Shown one piece after another: positions 21,500 to 35,339 of a stretch of DNA of 64,000 nucleotides (position 1 is its first letter; each line of letters opens with the position of its first letter). The translations under genes and the position numbers were made by a program. The stretch is taken from contig CM059975.1 in NCBI GenBank assembly GCA_030490835.1, positions 52,009,174 to 52,073,173 of the forward strand. Direction: 5' to 3'. Below the pieces are notes generated by a model, which was not told the DNA's origin, made no database searches, and was given only the letters and a program-made list of their open reading frames with translations. Source of the stretch: Annona cherimola (lineage: Eukaryota; Streptophyta; Magnoliopsida; Magnoliales; Annonaceae).

Positions 21500-21945
21500 C
21501 AAATTAAAAATTTCTCCAAGAGTGCTACCCCCTTCACCCCCGCAAGGGTGCTGCTCCCTTAACCCCTGCAACCTGACCGGGCATAGTGTCCCTCAATCAC
21601 CTGGTCGAATCCCATACCTACTCTGAGGTTAAAAATAGTCATAATGTCTCAAACGAAGCGTCAATCATATACCTTTAAATCAATACCCAATAAATCATAT
21701 CATAATTGAGTTGTGTAGCTACAAAAATATGCCAGCGCACAACTCATACTCAATGCTCGTGGATGATGCCATATATAACCCAACATGCCAAGATAATAAT
21801 ATATGCATATGCGTACTACACATCCCCTAGATACCATATCTATATACGTTGTACACCATACTAACACCATTAATTCTTAGTGGCATATTAGTTAATAACA
21901 TCATGGTCAGGGAAGAGTTATAATAAAAAATACTTGGTCCTCACA
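21500..21945 (-). mobile_element. Inverted fragment of the TGTGAGGACC LTR
   Basis: The right end TACTTGGTCCTCACA (21931-21945) is the reverse complement of the LTR start at 5815. The GACCGGGCATAGTG and CACCCCCGCAAGGGTG stretches match the G/C-rich island at 6030-6080. The left end is truncated near 21500. Confidence 0.8.
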
Positions 21946-22831
21946 TTAGTCCACAAGGTGATCAAGCTTGTAGAAGCATTAAATACAATATACAAAAGTA
22001 AATCTCACATAATACATGTAGTATCAAAGTTATAAATTCATTCCAACACAAGAAATCATTTAAACATAGTTTGTTAGCTCAAGTTCATCACAACATTCCA
22101 CTACATGTTTTATCACAAGAACATTGAAATAATTCCCATCAAAATCATGTTTAAATACATCCTGAAGGAAGAGAATGATAAAAATAAGAGAATAGAGAGA
22201 AAGGGAAGATGAAACTTAGTAGATCTCTCCTTCCAAGTCAATATTTCATCTTGATCTCCACCTCTAACCTTGAGATCTCTTATCTTCTCCCTCTTAGAGC
22301 TCTCCTTGGTGCCCCTTAGTTTTGCTTTAAAAACCTTTAGATATGTATTTTTATACCTCCTTAATTTGGAGCTCCACACGTGTGAGACTTTCACAGACAT
22401 AGACACACATTTGGCGCCACATGCTTGATTGTTTAGAAAATTCTGTATGGTGGCTGCTGGCGTTGCGGCCTCTCCTAGCTAGAGTCATGTTGCCAGTACA
22501 TCTATCTTGGCAACTTAAGTTATCACTGCAATGAACTTCTCCTCCCAATCCATCCATTTTAGGATTGAATTCATGAGCAAATCACCTTCCTTTTCTTATA
22601 ACAAAAGACAAAAATAAGTAAGTGCATTCATAGATGATCAAATGAATTTAAAATGACTACAATAATATAAATTAAATTAATTTCAACTAACAATGCATGA
22701 CAACTACACGCAATCCAAGAAAAACACAAACTAATGCAAATCGTATGAGAATTTACATGTTTCTCTCTAACTAGCATTCAAAATGAATTTAAAATGATCC
22801 TTGATAACTTTATCTTTATAGAGTTATTATA
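21946..22831 (-). mobile_element. Partial Athila/Tat-like LTR, second copy of the 38211 family
   Basis: Colinear with 38990-39880: TTTCTTATAACAAAAGACAAA near 22593 and TTACATGTTTCTCTCTAACTAGCATTCAAAATGA near 22753 have close matches at 39615 and 39778. A TTGGCGCCACATG / GGCGTTG stretch parallels the 39423 copy. The first half is missing. Confidence 0.7.
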
Positions 22832-25176
22832 GCACCCCCACTGTATTAATGGGTCTCATGAACCCCATCTTTCATTAGTTCCTAGATCAATTCGTGGTGG
22901 TGTTTATGGATGATATCTTGATTTATTCCAAAAGTCAAGAGGAACATAAGGAGCATCTAAGAGTAGTTTTGCAAAATTTGAGGGAAAATAGTTATATGAC
23001 AAGTTGAAAAGTGTGAATATGCTAAAACAAATCTCTATTCTAAGGCATGCAATCTCAAAGAGGTGTTTTAATAGATCCTAAGAAGATTGAGGCCATTATA
23101 AATTAGAAGCAACTAAAGCTTGTGGTAAAGATTCACAATTTTCTTGGTTTGGCAAGCTATTACGATAGATTTGTAGAAGATTTCTCTAACATTGCTACAC
23201 CATTAACTAGATTGCTTCATAAGGGTACTCCATTTGTGTGGTCTCAAGAGTGTGAGCAAAATTTTCAATAGCTTAGGTAGACATTAGGGAAAGCACCAAT
23301 TCTTATGTTACCAAGACCTGGGGAAGGTTATGTTATACATAGTGATGCTTCCAAGAAGGGAGTGGGATGTGCACTCGTGCAAGATAGTCAAGTTATAGTT
23401 TATGCTTCTAGACAGTGGAGACCGTATGAAATAAATTATCCCACTCATGATCAAGAGTTAGTAGCTGTGATATTTTCTCTTAAGATTTGACATCATATTT
23501 GTATAGAGTCAAATGTGAGATCTTCACAGATCATAAAAGTCTCAAGTACATACTCACTAAAACATAACTGATATGAGATAGAGAAGGTGGTTAAAGTTAT
23601 TCAATAATTATAATTTGAGAATTAGTTATTACACAAGAAAGGAAAATGTAGTGGTTGATGCCTTGAGCAAAAAATCTTCCATGCCTTGTATATTTATTAG
23701 CCAAAAGAGACTTGTGCATGAGTTAGATAGATTTCAGCTTGACCTTGTTACTAGGGAAATGGCAGCACTCTTCGATGGTCAGTTTCAGGTTAAACCAAAT
23801 CTATTTGACAGAATTAAGGAAACAATTTGAAGATCCCTACTTTCAAAATTTAAAAGAAAGACCATCTCATTCCCTATAAGGTGATTGAAGATGGTGAGCA
23901 AGAATATGTGTCCCAGATGTTAATGATCTCGCGAAGTAGATTCTCAGTGAAGCGCATGTTATAGGAACTACCATACACCCTAGGAGTAGCAAAATGTATA
24001 GGAATTTGAGAGACCAATTTTGGTAGCCTAGTATGAAAAGAGACATTGCAGAATATGTAGCTAAATGTGTGACCTGTCAATAGGTTAAAGCAAAGCACTA
24101 ACAACCAACTAGACCACTTCAATAGTTAAGTGTTACAAAGAGGAAGTGGCAAGAAATCCCTATGGATTTCATTACAGGCTTACTTAGGTTTCAGCAAGGT
24201 TTTTATGTTATTGGTGATCATTGATAAGCTCACTAACTCAGCTCATTTTTTAACTATAAAAGTGACTAACGGGCCAAAGTAGTTAGCGCATCTTTATCTT
24301 CAAGAGAAGTTGTGGTTGTATGGGATACCTAGGATGATTATTTCAGATAGAGATGCAAAGTTGTTGTCTAAATTTTGGTAGAGCCTACATGAGGCCGTGA
24401 GTACTCTTTTGGATTTTACTTCAACATATCACTTAACTACCGATAGGTAGGCTGAGAACCAGATTTTGGAAGATATGCTAAAAGAATGTTCTATCGACAT
24501 GCCAGGGATGCACATTTACCATTTGTAGATCACCTATAATAATAGTTATCAGTCTAGCATACAAATGACTCTATATGAGGCTTTGTATGGAAGGTGGTGA
24601 CAATCACAATTGTGTTGGGACGAGATTGGAGAAAGGCACGTTGTTGGACCTGATCTAGTTGAGGATGCTTTCTTAAAGGTTAAGTTGATCAAGAAGAGAT
24701 TATTAGAGGCCTAGAGTAGGCAAAAGATCTATGCAAATGTTAAGCATAGACCTTTGAAATTTTAAGTTGGTGATCATATTTTTCTCAAGGTTTCACCTAT
24801 AAAGGGGGTTATTAGGTTTGGTAAGAAAGAGAAGCTTAGCCCAAGATATGTGGGACCTTTTGAGATCTTACAGAGGGTAGGGTCGATTACTTACAGAGTG
24901 ACACTACCACCAACTCTTGTTGTGGTGCATAATGTTTTTTATGTACCTCAGTTGAGAAGATTCATATCAAATCCACATACTATCTTACGAATGGAGGATG
25001 TCAAGATTTATGAGCACCATACTTTTAAGGAAGTACCAGTGAAGATCCAATATATTTAGGATTAGAGGTTGAGGAACCGGACTATTAGAAAAATCAAGGT
25101 GAAGTATAGTCATCACTCTCTTCAGGAGGTGACTTGGGAGTTGGAAGATGACATTTTGAGCAATATTTGTACCTAG
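22832..25176 (+). pseudogene. Ty3 chromovirus pol: RT, RNase H, integrase, chromodomain remnant
   Basis: The order RT, RNase H, integrase marks Ty3/gypsy. [19 protein letters not shown] (about 22905) is the RT catalytic block. RNase H follows with VIHSDASKKGVGCAL and NYPTHDQELVAV (23305-23490) and the TDHKSLKYI block. LRISYYTRKENVVVDALS closes RNase H. The integrase zinc finger (IHPRSSKMY ... YVAKCVTCQQ), the core (PMDFITGLL, IISDRDAKLLSKFW) and the tail (LSPRYVGPFEILQRVGSITY, 24850-25059) follow. KVKYSHHSLQEVTWELEDD (about 25099) looks like a chromodomain. Stops and frameshifts occur throughout, and most of the RT lies beyond the break at 22832. I infer Tekay/Del. Confidence 0.9.
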
Positions 25177-25214
25177 TTTCATAATGTAAGTTTCCAGGAT
25201 GAAACTTTTATATT

Positions 25215-25468
25215 GTGGGGTGACTATAATGCCTTCGTAATTTTTAACACTTGTGATTTTTACTTATTTATTTATCAATTATTTTTGTGATTATTGTTAT
25301 AGTATTATGATGATGTGGGGCATAAGAGTAATGATAGTGCATTTCTGAGGAATAGATGAAATTCGTTTGCATATTGTACAACAATTAATCGATAGAGTTA
25401 TTTTGAAAAAGAAATAATATTAAAAAATAATTAATTATAAGTTAATATAGGATGTTTGGAAGAGTTTA

Positions 25469-25501
<33 letters not shown>

Positions 25502-27660
25502 TAAAGTAATGAGCATTTCCAAAAGTTTGGATTAGGACTTGAGAAACCAAGTCATAGAGAAATCTAAAAGAGAGAAAATGGATAGTGTAGATTCATTAGT
25601 CAATTTGGGGTATTTGAAAGCAAGAATTGAACCTTGGGCTTAACTAGAAAGTTGTCTAGAACATCAATGACGTTAAGGTGTGGATAGAATTTTAAGTTGC
25701 ATAAATAATAATTTTTACAAAATGGCATATTGGTGCCAAATAAGAAAAAGTTTTAAAGATTAAAAAATTTGAAACATGGGCTTGTAGCATGGTTGCTTAT
25801 GAACTTTCTTAGAGTGATGTGATGGGTTCAAATTTCACTTACATATATCTATGTAATAAGTTTTGTTTCTTTTACAAAAACTAAAGAATGTGGGGCCCAC
25901 ACCCTCCTGTGTGGGCACGTGTGGAAGACTAAAAGAGGGGAAGCCCTAGCTTAGAAGGAAAAGAACGAATAGGAGAGGGAAGAAAAAATAGGAAGCCATC
26001 TAAGGGGCTTATATCGAAGAAATTTTTTAATTTTTTCACTTTTTCAAGCTTTTGCAGAGAAATCTCAAAGTGAAAAAAGGTAAATTATTCTATTTAGTTT
26101 TCTCTTCGATTTAAGATATATACTAATGAGTTTTCTAAGAATATTGGGGATGATTTAGGGCTGCCATATTTTTATGCAAGAAAATTATGATTTTCTTTTA
26201 GATGTAAACCATTTAATTATTTTATTGCCATGGGTAAATGTAGCAGCTAGAATCTTATGAAGTTTGGTAATGATTTTATTATGATTTCATGATGATTATA
26301 ATGGGATAATGGGGAAATAAAGGGCTGCTTTATTTGCTTTTTTTGAGTCATTCTTACCAATCAAAGGATAGAGAATGACAAATTATGTAAGGAAAAATAT
26401 TAGGATGGTTTGATTTCACTTTGGTTGATCCAATTTGTGATTATTTTGAATGGATGGCTTTGATTCTTGGATATATCATGCCCAATACTAACGTATCAAT
26501 ATTGATGTTATTAATTGTTTGATTTGATTGATGGATCATGAGAAACTTATGTGTTGATGGATTGTTTTTATTGATTTGATGAAAAATCATTGTAAAGGGG
26601 GCCTAATCATGATCAAATAGCGTATATAATAAGAATAGAATGATCCAACCTATTCAATTGCCATTAAACCATCAAGAAAGGATTTGTTTACTTTTTTAAA
26701 ATAATTGTATTTTTGTTTGTAATAAATTTAATTAATATTTGGTTGGTTTTAATTGAATTAGAGGGCAAATATATCAATTGAATGAAATTGATTTTAGAAA
26801 GCACTGATATGTAAGTTTTGATCATACCCAGTGGTTATATCATGATCAATGATCAAGATCTCTGTGATTAGGTAAATTTTGATCAATATTTAAGGATAAT
26901 TAATGTTTTGTTATTTAATGATAATTAATTTTTTGTTGCTATTTGGAGGTCTTAGATATAAATTGATATTTAATACTATAAGATTAGATTGTTTTAGTGC
27001 AAGTTATAGAAAGTGATTATGAGCAATGGACAGATTGTGATCAAATTTAAACAAGGAACCTTGATTATATTAAGGTCTAATTTATTAAGTTTACATTTTT
27101 GGATTTAGAAGTATTTTACTAGGATTCTCATCTAAAAGTGGATGATTAAACAATGTGTTTTATTAAAAAGTGTCAAGTATTATAGAGGCAAATGCATTAG
27201 TATCTTCTTTGAAAGGTAAGTAGCTTTGATTTTTTCTATAGTTATCATGATAAGATTTTCTTACTATATCATGTATGAGGAGAAAAATAGTTTAATTGAG
27301 ACTTTATGTCCTTGAGGGAAGCTAGGCATGTCTACATGATCGGGAAGGGGCTTATCAAGGATTTTATGATGAATTTCTATGTGAATGCTTACCTTATTCT
27401 TATTAAATTGGATGCTTGATTGTTTATTCACATTTATGAAATTTTGTTATTTATACACATGAGTTTATTTGTATTCATAGATATGAGTGTGTATGAGCAT
27501 ATATATGAGATTGAGTATTCTTGCATATAAGAGTATATATATATGCATGAGCACGAGAATTATATATAATGCATAAGTTTAATTCATGCCATTAAAAGAG
27601 TTATATTCTTGGAAAGGATCTTCTCATTGACTAAGAGATGACACTAAGAGCATAGTTATA
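25215..27660 (+). mobile_element. 3' LTR of the chromovirus, first part
   Basis: After pol, GGATGAAACTTTTATATTGTGGGGTGAC is a plausible purine-rich junction, and TGACTATAATGCC near 25219 is the candidate LTR start. There is no ORF. AGGTAAGTAGC near 27221 aligns in layout with AGGTAAGCAAAC at 42899 in the 39894-44097 LTR. It stops where inverted LTR sequence begins (about 27,660), and I infer it resumes at 31199. Confidence 0.55.
25469..25502. repeat. (TAA)n microsatellite
   Basis: About ten uninterrupted TAA units within the chromovirus LTR. Confidence 0.97.
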
Positions 27661-30600
27661 AATCCATCTTTAACATGCTAGCATGATTTTTTAAACAGAA
27701 ATATAGAATCACATCATTTTTCCATAGCATTTATCAAAGACAATTTTCATAATATTGCATTAATAAAACATCATTTCAACACCATTTTGCTAAGGGATGA
27801 CTATCCTTAAACATTTTAGAAACAATTTTCATAGTTTCATCAAACAAGTTTAAGCAAAAATTGCATTTATGTAAACAATTTAGAAAAGAAAAAGTCCTTT
27901 AGAAAATTTGCTTGCTTACCTGAATTCCTTAGCTTTCCGTCATAGCTTTTTTCTTTGCCTTTGCCTACATAAGAATAATATGATTTTTTATATATTTCTT
28001 TTTCTCATATTTCATTTAGTTTTCCAACCCATTCTACTCTCTTATAACATTTATTTGACTTCACAAGTCACTATGCATACATTTAGCATATAGATGCATA
28101 TTTCTTACACAATTAATCAGCAAACTCATAACATAACGTATATATGTAACCCCACCATTAGGGTATTCACTTCAATCACACAAAATTCATTCAATAATCA
28201 TTATTCATAGGTTCATTACCCTCACCTTGCCATTTATCCATTTTTTTCCAAAATACACGTATCGGTGTTTCTTCTATGTACATATCATTGCCTTAGCTTC
28301 ATAAATCAAGTCCAAAATTTTGGAATTAATATCATAAAATATTAAACAGATATATAAACATGGAATTCATCTTATTTTCATGCATTTTTTCACAAAAATC
28401 ATTTTTCATAAGTCATTTATCACCTATTTACATGTATCATTCACATAAGCCCATTTAGCACATATACATATGATTTTTCATAAAATTTTCCAACTCATAA
28501 ATTTAATCCATAATAAAGTGGGTTAATTACCCTTAATTACCACTGCATTTAGGGTATTTTCATGAGATTTAAATTCATTCACCATAGGTTTCCAAAACAG
28601 CAAGTTTGGAACCTATTTTCACCCGTTTAACGTATCTTTTGACACATAACCCTATGCAGTCATATAATTCCAAAATTCCAGAAAATAAATCCATTTTTCC
28701 TAATCCATATTTATGGATTTAACACATATATAACATCCATGAATTATCATTTCTCAAAACAGCAAGTTGCCTACACGTTTTAAGTCCCGTTTCACATTGG
28801 TTGACATACTTTCATAAAATCTATAAAAATCAGTTTTAGGGATTATTTTCTCAAATATTTTTGGGCATCCATAAAACCTTAAACCTAGGCTATTTTACCC
28901 TTCATAACATGCATAAAACATGCAAACCCATTTTCATAGCATTTTTAGCATATAAACATAAGAATTAGGTCAAAATCATCACTTTGCATTCCATAACTTC
29001 AAAAATTCATCATTTAAGCATAAAAAATCATATATTTTTCATAAATACATGATTCATAACCTAATCACATCATCAAACCAAAACAGCAACTTGTCTTGAA
29101 GATTTACGGTTTACCACCTTGGATTTTCCACTTAATATACATGCATAATTTCACTTTCATCAACTTAAACTTGAAAATTCATATGTAAAACCTAATACCC
29201 ATTCAAAAGCATGTTAAATCATAACTTTACAGATCCTTGAAGCATCCCTTCCATATTCCCATTTTGGAGTTTAAAAACTCAAAATAATCAACTCAAACAA
29301 CACATATACTTACTTGAATTTGTGCTAAATCAAACCCTAGCACTTGGAGATGATTTTCTCCTCAAATTCTCCTCCTTTTTTTTCTTATTTTTCCTTCTTC
29401 CTTGCTGGGAAAAATGGGATGTGAGAGCTGCTGTGCCTTGGGGTGAAAAATTCAGCACTTAGCCAATTTTCTAAAGCTCCATCATATGAACGTGCATGGC
29501 CTTACATAGGTGCTGGATTTTCCAGCTGTGGGCCCCACTTATTGGGCCATTTTCCACACCATCAATGCATGCATATCCCCCTTCATGTGTTGGCACATTC
29601 CCAGCCAAGTAAAATGGGATTTTACCATTTTTGAAAAATCAGAAAATCACTTTAATCCATGACCGTCCAAGTTGCTCCATCTAGCATGTCATTTGCTGTC
29701 CATTTTTCCAGCAATTTTTTTCCATTTTTAAAATTATAAAATGTGGGTAATTTATATACCTAATTAACCCTTAATCTATGTATTAATTTGGTGATAAAAA
29801 AATTACCAAAAATTGCAGAAATCACACTTAGCATTGCACGTCAATTGCATGCAACAAGCTGTCGACTTTTTCACCTTTTCATAGCAGCTGCAATTCACGA
29901 TTTTTATTGAATTTTTTCCACATAATTGAATGCTTATTTATGTATCCCAACATGTCAGCAATATAAATACATATTTTAAAAAATTAAAAATTCAAAAAGA
30001 AGCAACATGGCAGCCCCTTGACGTCCCTTCTTGCCACCTCCTCTTTGCATAGGTTATTTGCTTTGTAGCTCCATCATGATATGCATTTAATGGCTAGATA
30101 ATTCTCATATTTTTTTCATTTCAAATAAATACACAAAATACCCTAGAAATGGCCTGCAATTTCTACCTCAATTCCCATTAATTTCAAGCCATTATTCTTT
30201 GTACTCTAGCATTAATGAAAAGGTACTTTTGAGGTGCATTAGTCAACCATACTCACCTTTTTTAATGCAGGTATTTTCTCAACATTTCATGCTTGAAATA
30301 AGCCATCCAAAATAAATATCTCATAATTTCATTCAACCGTTCCAAATTTCTTCTCAATCCGACTTTCCTAGCTCCCGTTATAGCCGTTTAAAGTTAACGG
30401 TTGAAATTGAAATATGATCAGTAAACATAACTCTCATTTCATCAAGAATTTTTATAACCCAAAAATTTCATAATACCAAGCCCAACATCATCAACTATCA
30501 TCTCAAATTTCACTTGAATCCGCCTTACGGGCGTTGAGTTATTCTAGTATTTTTCCAATAAACTTGTCAATTATCACACCAATACTCATAATTCATTCTA

Positions 30601-30839
30601 AATGAATTAAAATGATTTTTCATGATGTATTTACATATTTAAATCAACAACAATTTACTCTAATCCCATTATCCCATATTAGCTCAAAATGAGCAATCAC
30701 ATCACTATTGCTAGTCTTTAACCCTAATTGCAGTAATTAGCAAAATTACATAAACATCCAAAAAATCCATTTAATCGTATATAAATCCCATGTACATGTT
30801 CAATGCACACATTAATCCTCCTTAGGTTGGGGTTTCACG
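27661..30839 (-). mobile_element. Inverted chromovirus LTR, 5' part
   Basis: Reads backwards along the LTR of 46582-53742. AAATCCATCTTTAACATGCTAGCATGATT (27661) corresponds to 52930. CTTACCTGAATTCCTTAGCTTTCCG (27916) corresponds to 52680. GCCTTACGGGCGTTGAGTTATTC (30522) corresponds to 46885. The right end GGTTGGGGTTTCACG is the LTR start TGTGAAACCC with one change. The part of the LTR after about 52,950 is missing. Confidence 0.85.
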
Positions 30840-31198
30840 GTGTAAGCAAAGTAGTGTGTGACTGGAGTGGAACTCGTCACCTACTTGTGCTGTGAGTCGT
30901 TGATGACCCTAGAGCTGAAATCTAGATGAGAGCAGAGACTCTAGTTGTATTTGTGAAATACATAGTGGAACCCAAGTCACAAGAGGTGTGAGCTTGGAAG
31001 AGTGGAGTAGAAAAGGTTGCCCGAACCACTATAAAAACCCTGTCCATTGATTTATATTTCTGGTCTTATTGCTTTCCTTTTGTTTCATTGAAGGGGATTG
31101 AACTAAACCGGGGTTAAGTTTTTGTTTAAGTTGAAAAATATTAATTACCCAATTCACCCCTCCCATCTTGGGTATTTTCCATTAACTTGGGACCAACA
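30840..31198 (+). mobile_element. Sirevirus LTR, 3' scrap
   Basis: The last 359 bp of a Sirevirus LTR: TGACTGGAGTGGAACTCGTCACC, GGAACCCAAGTCACAAG, and the end CCATTAACTTGGGACCAACA. Its left side is replaced by the inverted chromovirus LTR. Confidence 0.9.
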
Positions 31199-32055
31199 TA
31201 GTCGAGGTAGTAAGTGGACAAGGAACCCCCCTTGACGTTGCCAAGTCGGTAGGTTCGGTGCTAAGGATGGAAAGGATCATGCTATGAAAGAATGTTCCCC
31301 GTGCTAGCGTACAGTCACATGAAGGATAATCTCATGAATGGAAATGATGAATTTGCACATCCAATGTTTATGAAATGCCCAAAAATTAGGATTTACGAAT
31401 GGTTTTCATGAATGATTTATGAAAGGTTTATGAAAGAGTTTCTGCTCCGTAGGTAGTTGATCACTTGCTAAGTGTCTCTACTGAATGGAGAGAAATGTTT
31501 TTAAAGAATGTTGCCTTCAAAAATGAATTTTCCTGAAAAATATACAGCTTGCTTACTGAGTTAAATTTCAACTCATGTTTTGTTTTCCAAACCCATAGAC
31601 AGGTGAAAGAAGGAAGGAGGCAAGGAGCACAGGTGGTGATTCAAGGTTGAATGAATTTCTATGAGCTACCTATGTATGAACCTAAGAGTTGAATGGTTAT
31701 ATGAATGATAACAATTAAATTGTTATTCAATGTTGTAGAAGGATTATGTTATGTTTTATGCCTATGGATTGGCGAAACATTTTTATGGATAAATGCTAAG
31801 GCATGAAATATCATGATATGAATAAGTATGAAGGTTATGAGATGACATGTGTAATTCTCAAATGGTTTAATGACCTAAAAAGGTATTTGATGGAAAGTTG
31901 AAATAAGTGGAATGATATAAACTCCTAAGGAATTAGGATTAAGTGGATAAATATCCAATTAAAACCGCCGCGTGATCAGGGCAATAATACTAATGCATAT
32001 TTACCAATTGATAGATCTTGAGGTAAGGATGTGATGCTCGAGTTGGGGCGCCACA
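31199..32055 (+). mobile_element. Chromovirus LTR, 3' fragment
   Basis: Matches 43280-44097: GTTGCCAAGTCGGTAGG, GGATCATGCTATGAAAGAATGTTCC, GCTTGCTTACTGAGTT, CAGGTGAAAGAAGGAAGGAGGCAAGGAGC, and the end TTGGGGCGCCACA. Probably the remainder of the LTR that begins near 25215. Confidence 0.85.
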
Positions 32056-34953
32056 AGAAGACACTCAAAGCAAAGAGGCATAGGGATGAATGTAAATGAA
32101 GATCTATCCTCATACAACAACTCTTCAATCAAAGATAAAAAAATATTAGAACCTAGTGTAAGATTTGCTTATGGACTATTGTAAATTATGATGTTTGAGT
32201 TGGTATAAAGCATATCATTAATAAAACATAATAAACAATCTTGTAGTTAAGATGTAACATATGTAAGTTAAAGTGAATGTAGTTTGAAAATTTGTCTAAA
32301 GATAAAGGAAAATGTTAGCTTATAATATATCAAATTGAAGCTTTTAAAGTCTATAATACTGTAAAAAAGAAAAAATGAAATAATATATGATGAAAAGAAA
32401 ACGAGTTACCTACGACACTATGTACTCAATCGAATTTGTATATTTTAGGCACTTAATGTAATTTTGAAAAATTATAAAAAATGTGAAAAAATCATTTGAA
32501 GTCTTGGGATATGTTAAATTGTAGATATTAAAGTCAAGAACTAAACAAAAAAAGAATCTCATCAATTCGATTTAAAATGATAAAGATATTAAGGATTTAG
32601 TGGACTGATATCCTGAAAATATGAAAATAATGAGAAAAAGAGGAAACTGAAAACCAAATGAAATAATTAAATTTTGAATTGTAATTTTGACATGATATAG
32701 ATAATTTCATCAGGAATTCATCGGTATATAAATCATAGTTTATGTGAAAATATTGATAAAAAAATTCAAAACAGTCAATGCGATTAAGTATTCAAGGTTA
32801 TTAGTCATCCACATGTGTCGAATCAAGATCTACTTCCGCACATGTGATCAATAGTTGGATTTTGGTTTCTAGACTCTACACATATCAAATTTTGTGATGG
32901 GTGGACCAGATCACGCATATAGATAACATTCATAATGCAAAGAGCTGAAGAGAGGGTTCTGGAGCATAATGCAAATGATGCACTGTTAGACTCCAATTTA
33001 ACCATAATCTCTGCAGACTAGAGTTAGGTTCTAGAAGATTTTGAACAAAATCAATTTTAAGACATCCATTTAAGGTTACTAGAGATTTCTAAGGTAGCAA
33101 ATGATCGAGATAATCTATATGGTGAGAGATTTAAGCTTGTGAATTGAGCCATCTATAGACTGAGTTACAGCAAAAGTGCAAAACTTGGGAGAAGAAAGAA
33201 CGACTGGATCAAGGGCATCTTGTGATTAAATATATAAGTAATAGTATTTGCTTAAAGATTTTGAAATTTTCTTTTAAATGTATGGGTTGGACCATGAAAA
33301 AGGATAGGAGATCAATGCTATTTAAATATATCTTTCATAAGTCTATAAATTAAAATTTCGTAAAATGATTTTGGAGAAAATTTAGTAAAATGTATTATTT
33401 CTCTCAAATTAAAACCAAAATTAATGATAAAATAGTAAAACTTTAATAGTAAAATGGGATATACATCTTTTATGTTGCACATTAGAGCTAAAGCTGATGA
33501 TTAAATGGTCAAATATGCATTGGAAACAGACCCTGTTCCGCCTAAATATCCGTTGAGGTTTACTTGTTGAAAAAGGTGATGATTTCTTGAATATCTCCCT
33601 TAATGATGATGATCTAATGCTGAGAAAGGTATAAATATGATGAAAACATAATTTATCATATGTTTATGAGTCAGATATAGCATAGATTGCGTGTTATGTG
33701 AAGAAATTAAATTAAATTTTTATATATACATATATTACAACTATGCTACTTCAAGTGGTGGTCTAATTTTGAATGAGCAAACGACTATAATTTGGCTTGA
33801 AACTTGGATCATCTCACCTAATGTGTGTAATATGTATTTATAGTATTAGATTTTATAAATCAAGCCTTATGATATATATTTTTATGAGGCCAATTTACCA
33901 TGGTCAAAAGGTTATCTTAGTTAAGTTTTCTTTAGAGCATATTGTCAAACACTTATATAAAATGAATTTTTTAAAAGAATTATTCAAAATATTAATTTTT
34001 AAAAGATATATATGCAGCTAATGTAAGTTGCTTTAGTATTACATTGGAAATAAAGTGCTAACTTCAACAAGTCTATTCCAACAATCCTTAGTTTGAATAA
34101 AAATTTCAGTTTCAAGTATCCTTTTTTGAGGATGTGAATGACCCATCAAACAATTATGAAATTACATGAAATTTTATAATCATATAGTTTAGTGATCCAA
34201 GAATCAACTGAAATCAATAGATTTCTAAATTCCACGCAAGAAAAAAATAAAAAATGGACCTAAACTAGTTGAAAACTAGACTACATTGTTTAAGTAGAAT
34301 TTTATTACCTTGAGAACTTAAGCATATAAAATACTCTAAAAAATTCAATAAATGTAGAGAGGCATAGATACACATGTATATATCGATGTCTTATAAGTTC
34401 TTATATTGACTTGTATGAAAAACTTTCAAGAAAATGTTAAGAAACCTCACTGTCGCATAATGATGTGTTCTAATAAATCTAGTTTTGATGATTTTATTCG
34501 AATGGGTACATGATGTCTAAAACTTATGAAACATAGGGGGTTAGAATTTGGATATATCTAATTTGAAAGAGCAGTGATGGCTTTTCAAAATTCATTCAGA
34601 GATGGAAGCAACCTGGCGAAATAGAGCTATCTGAATATGCAAAGAAGAAAGGTGAATTTGAACTAAATTGGAGCTCGCTGTTTGACTCATTAAACTAAGT
34701 AAAAGTCCTACGACATTTTACAAATATTTAGTCCTACATATGAACCAGAAATCTCCTATGTTTCATGATATTTTGAGTTTCCTAAGCTCCCCAAGTAATA
34801 GTATAAAAAAGGTCCAGAAACTGGAAATTTCAAGTGCAAGAACTGAAATTTTAAGATTTAACGTAATTGTATGTACAACATGCTTAATTATATAACTTAA
34901 ATGATTCTCCAAGGTTTGGAATAAATTATAATTCATTTTCAAAAATTTAGGGT
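32056..34953 (+). other. Degenerate AT-rich sequence, possibly eroded chromovirus LTR
   Basis: No ORF above 75 codons and no motif. Weak phrases such as GAATGGGTACATGATGTCTAAAAC near 34500 resemble the chromovirus LTR interior at 51810. The host-like or TE origin of most of it is not resolved. Confidence 0.35.
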
Positions 34954-35339
34954 AAAACTGATAATTGGAAATTGATAATATATTTTATGGGCATTTTATA
35001 CCAATTTGGTGGGTAATTAATTGAGTTTAATGTGAAATTTGTTCTAAAATGTGGTTTTGCAACATTTGAGTATTAAATATTAATTTCAAGCAATTTAAAT
35101 AATTTTTGTGATCTTTTGGCTTGAAATTACATTTTTTCTTTGTTACTATAGAATTAAATGGGTTTGAATTAAGTTTTATATTGGAAACCCATTTATTAAT
35201 TTTAACAATTGATGACTTCAAATATTTATTTTTATGCAGGAAAAATAAATTTCACAAGTGGGCCCCATCAGAAAGTTAACGGCCAAATCAAGTGCAGCAA
35301 GCAAATTAGCACCGCCCATATTTTCAGCAAAATAATCTG

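Noticed and set aside
34438..34560. Possible tRNA or small RNA gene in the unassigned block
   Set aside because: No cloverleaf, no A/B box pair and no terminator run could be found by eye.
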